Source: JAGTVG01 sp963699805
Lineage (GTDB): Bacteria; Bacteroidota; Bacteroidia; Cytophagales; Cyclobacteriaceae
Length of the DNA stretch: 64,000 bases
NCBI GenBank assembly: GCA_963699805.1
Contig: CAVOVH010000009.1
Location: 186,001 to 250,000 of the forward strand
Direction of reading: 5' to 3'
Made by a program: the position numbers and the translations under genes. Below the pieces are notes generated by a model, which ran no database searches, had not been told where the DNA came from, and was given only the letters and a program-made list of their open reading frames with translations. Numbering within the stretch: the first letter of the stretch is position 1; every line of letters begins with the position of its first letter. This document shows positions 60,982-64,000 of this stretch, in pieces.

Positions 60982-61416
60982 TCAGTTTCTAGTAAGTTTC
61001 AGGATCACATTTCGCTTATCTTCACGATTGCTTGTTGTAGGGAAAGGATTTACTTCTAGTAATTCAAGGGTAAATTCAGTATTATAAAAAATAAAGGATT
61101 TCAGGCTGGTTATCGATGGGGAACAGTCACCAAGACATAAAAGTGTACTAAACTGACTGTTACGGGTATCTTCAATGACTACCTTTACCAATACCTGACC
61201 TGCCTGCACACAGAATGCATCGGAAGGACACCGGTTTTCTTCTATCTCAACCAGGTTTACATACAATGAATGGTTCCGGTCATCCACAATTTTGACCTGA
61301 TCATCCAGTTCAAGACTGAATTGATCATTGATCCTCACCATAGCTGGCTCATCCTGATTGCATCCGTAAAAAACCGGGAATAGCAGAAAAATAAAGAATA
61401 CCCTTTTTATAATCAT
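60982..61416 (-). CDS. Uncharacterised lipoprotein
   Basis: The ATG at 61416 gives MIIKRVFFIFLLFPVFYGC, a lipoprotein signal with Cys19, and 144 residues. The mature part looks like a beta-rich domain with two Cys in CPSDAFCVQAG and two in CLGDC. This is a common secreted small-lipoprotein layout in Bacteroidota. No function can be given. Confidence 0.7.
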   Translation of the reverse strand: MIIKRVFFIFLLFPVFYGCNQDEPAMVRINDQFSLELDDQVKIVDDRNHSLYVNLVEIEENRCPSDAFCVQAGQVLVKVVIEDTRNSQFSTLLCLGDCSPSITSLKSFIFYNTEFTLELLEVNPFPTTSNREDKRNVILKLTRN

Positions 61417-61599
61417 AAACAACTCATGCATTCAATCCTGACCTATGTATCCTTTTTTGTCCTTGGTATTTATCAGAACGTTAGCTATAAAGATATTCAA
61501 AATTGAGGATAAATAGGACTGGATGAAGGAAGAAAAATCAATAGGACAGAAAAGTGGAAAATATCCAGATCATATAAAAGATCCCCGCCATCAGAAAGA

Positions 61600-63248
61600 T
61601 CAATCCATATTTTTCCACCCTGGGCCACGTACCACCCTTCCCGGAAAGGTCCTGGTATGTTGCCTATTCTTCAAAACCTGTTCTCCATTCACCCAGACAT
61701 GGATCATACCTGTAGCATATTGATGAGGTGCTTCAAAGGTGGCATGATCCTGTATTTCATCTGGATCAAATACAACGATATCGGCATAATACCCCTTCCT
61801 GAGAAGTCCTCTTTTCTGGATCTTGAGATTACAGGCCGGTAATCCGGTCATTTTATGGATGGCCTCTTCGATGGGGATGATCTTTTCATTCCGTGCGTAT
61901 TTCCCCAACATTCTGGCGAATGATCCGTAAGCCCGGGGATGCGTGCTCTGCTTTAAAAAAATCCCCTCATTGGTGTATGAACCTGCATCGGAACATATAC
62001 TCATCCATGGCAATGTGATTTTTTTCCGGATATTATCCTCTGACATTGAAAAATAGATGACCTGGATCCGGCTATCATCCTCATAGATGAGATCCACCAC
62101 GGCTTCACTGGGCGTGATTCCTCTTTCTTCTGCCACCTCTGCCAAAGTTTTTCCTGTTAAAGATCGCAGATTTTCATTTTTGAATCCAACCAGCAGGATC
62201 TTATCCGCACTTACATGGAACTTGTTCTCCCTGATCATCCGGGCCCTGGTTACCGGATCCGCTATGAGTTTCATGGTCGCGTCATGCCCCCCGGCCCGGG
62301 CCCACCCAGGCAGGCCGATATTCAACCCTGTGGAACTTGCATTGTAGGTGTACATATCGGCCGTAATCGCCAGGCCATCATTTCTTGCATTTTCAATCAT
62401 TAAAATGGCGGAATCCAGTAAATGCCAGTTATCCACACCGGAAGCTTTAAAATGATAAATTTCAGACCTGACATTTGCTTCCCGGGCAACTGTGATCAAT
62501 TCATCGATGGCCTCGAGCAACTGATCTTCCTCATCCCGGATATGTGAAACATACATGCCATCATAACCGGCCACTACTTTGGCCAGCTCGACCAATTCAT
62601 CGGTTTTTGCATGCTGGCTGGGCACATATATCAGGGCAGAAGACATGCCAACCGCGCCTTCATCCATGGCTGTTTTTAGCAGTGATTTCATTTTTTCGAG
62701 TTCCTCCGGCGTGGGTACACGTACTTCATAACCCATTACATATTGCCGTAAAGTTCCGTTGCCCACAAATGAAGCCACATTGGTCGAAATGCCTTTCTTC
62801 TCAAGGAAATCAAGATATTCCCGAGTGTTGTCCATTCAATATCATAAATGATATCCTGCTGCTCTTCCCGTAGTTCATCTTTCATGGCATCGTTCAACGG
62901 TCCCATGGACAGACCTTCTCCCAGCACTTCCAGGGTAACTCCCTGACGGATATCACTCTGGGAACGACCATCTTCGATCAGTGATTCATTGGCCCAACTC
63001 AGCATATTGATGAAGCCTGGAGCCACCGATAATCCCTGGATATCAAGGTCAATATTTCCCCTTGCCTTCCTTAAGTCTCCTATCGCCGCGATGGTATCCT
63101 GGTTGACAGCAATGTCTGCCTGAAATGGCTGGCCACCCGATCCATCATAGACCATTCCATTCCGTAATATCATTTCATAAACTGGTTTGTTCGTGCAGGA
63201 CGCAAGCAAGACGATCCAGAAAATTTGAATAATTTTTTTTTTCATCAT
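61600..63248 (-). pseudogene. N-acyl-D-amino-acid deacylase (D-aminoacylase) family gene with frameshift
   Basis: Two overlapping frames make one protein. The N-terminal part starts at 63248 with a lipoprotein signal (about MMKKKIIQIFWIVLLASC) and the amidohydrolase core GMVYDGSGG...PGFINMLSW; the second frame continues EYLDFLEKKGIS to the C-terminal end with ADIVVFDPDEIQDHATFE and PGRVVRGPGW. The switch lies at 62820-62822, where a run of three C should be four. The usual HxH metal motif after PGFI is absent (NML), and SWANESLIEDGRSQSDIRQG replaces it. It could be a sequencing error or a true frameshift. Confidence 0.85.
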
Positions 63249-63357
63249 GGAGTGTTTTTGGTTTGAACGATTCTGATCTACGATCCTTTGAAGATAAATA
63301 ATAAATTATTATCAAAAATGAATTAATCCCGATAAAATCTAAACCAGGATAGGGTCC

Positions 63358-64000
63358 TCAGGGAACATAATATATTTTAACTGTTTTCCATAAAGGAATA
63401 TCTTGGAATTCACGGGCGATGATCCGGATTTTGTTTGTTTCTATTTCATTAAATACATCAATTTTCTTATGGCCGATACAACTTCCTGTTGTAATCATTT
63501 TCCAACTCCCTTCTGAATAAACTTCTATATCATAGGTTCGGATCCTTTCCCCCACAGCAATTTCTTCCTGCAATACGATCTGATTTATCGGTGTGTTTTT
63601 TTCAAGATCAATATGCAGGGTGTCACCTTGAGCCGGAGATTTCAAAGATTGGGTTCGCAAACCTTTTTTGTATTTCTTCACCAAATTCTTTTAATCGAAT
63701 AAAATCCGTTTGAGGTATCCGCCCGTAAGGATCGGGAGTAAGCCCCAGAATTAGCGTTGAATTCCTGCCTACCGAATGATAGTACATTTCGACCAGATCT
63801 TTCAAAGGATAGATATGTCCTTCATCACCAGGTTCCCAGAACCATTCATGGCGGCCACCATGACCCCGTAATGGGGCATCGGACATGGCAGGTATCCAGT
63901 AATTTCCCAATGGATCTCCATGTTTTAAAAGTTCAAAATCATTTTCAGGAATATCGAGGTAGGTTTTTGAATCCACTGATGGATAAGGAAAAGTGGCCCA
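63358..64000 (-). pseudogene. GH29 alpha-L-fucosidase, C-terminal part, frameshifted and cut by window edge
   Basis: The frame runs in from the right edge. Residues such as HEWFWEPGDEGHIYPLKDL and STLILGLTPDPYGRIP belong to the GH29 catalytic domain end. RLKEFGEEIQKRF then leads to a break, after which another frame continues with GDTLHIDLEKNTPINQI and IVLQEEIAVGERIRTYDIEVY, the family's beta-sandwich domain. The switch lies near 63630-63650, consistent with one extra base (or two missing). The catalytic Asp is outside the window. GH29 removes alpha-fucose from glycans. Confidence 0.85.

Overview
The window looks like a chromosome segment of a heterotrophic Bacteroidota bacterium, probably a polysaccharide-degrading Bacteroidia or Cytophagia lineage. 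Evidence: a secreted peptidase ends in a type IX secretion sorting domain; genes lack Shine-Dalgarno sites but several carry TAnnTTTG -7 boxes; there are long FtsX/MacB-type permeases, many lipoproteins and secreted glycoside hydrolases, and leucine-rich-repeat debris. Intergenic spaces are long and full of short palindromic repeats. Two genes at the right end (D-aminoacylase type and GH29) each carry one frameshift, so either the assembly has indel errors or this end is decaying.

Layout. 1-10 kb: ICMT-type methyltransferase end, a lipoprotein, an M28 peptidase with an inserted YCF48 propeller, a lipocalin-like secreted protein, an inverted 21-bp repeat array, a secreted ADP-ribosylglycohydrolase, gene remnants, and a Tyr/Trp- and Ser/Arg-rich secreted protein. 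10-20 kb: housekeeping genes, namely tRNA-Glu, gapA, a three-gene NAD salvage operon (pncB, NUDIX, pncA), yebC, an EamA transporter, a LolD-type ATPase, sucC and tRNA-Arg. 20.7-31.5 kb: a seven-gene minus-strand cluster (two GH38-like enzymes, UxuA-like dehydratase, two MFS carriers, SDR, RraA-like protein) that reads as a catabolic route for a mannoside or sugar acid. 32-46 kb: lactonase, PadR plus FtsX permease, an orphan corrinoid-activator-like ASKHA protein, a fatty acid desaturase, a Tat-exported Fe-S aldo/keto reductase homologue, and a PaoABC-like periplasmic molybdenum aldehyde oxidase operon ending in a 4-Cys small protein. 46-54 kb: GH31, GH28 and GH42 genes without SusCD, then an esterase-like lipoprotein. 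54-64 kb: a second FtsX permease, TrpB2, a 29-residue membrane peptide, DinB, and the frameshifted D-aminoacylase and GH29 fucosidase.

The genes suggest uptake and stepwise breakdown of plant or algal glycans: secreted or lipid-anchored hydrolases release sugars, MFS carriers import them, and cytoplasmic dehydratase, dehydrogenase and aldolase-like enzymes feed central metabolism (gapA, sucC).

The most unusual observations are: (1) 22-bp palindromic cassettes present or absent at otherwise matching sites; (2) a tRNA-Glu remnant whose D-loop and anticodon loop each carry a 31-nt palindromic insertion; (3) the GH38/UxuA/SDR/RraA cluster, which has no kinase and may encode a non-phosphorylative pathway; (4) an Fe-S aldo/keto reductase homologue lacking three of four catalytic residues.
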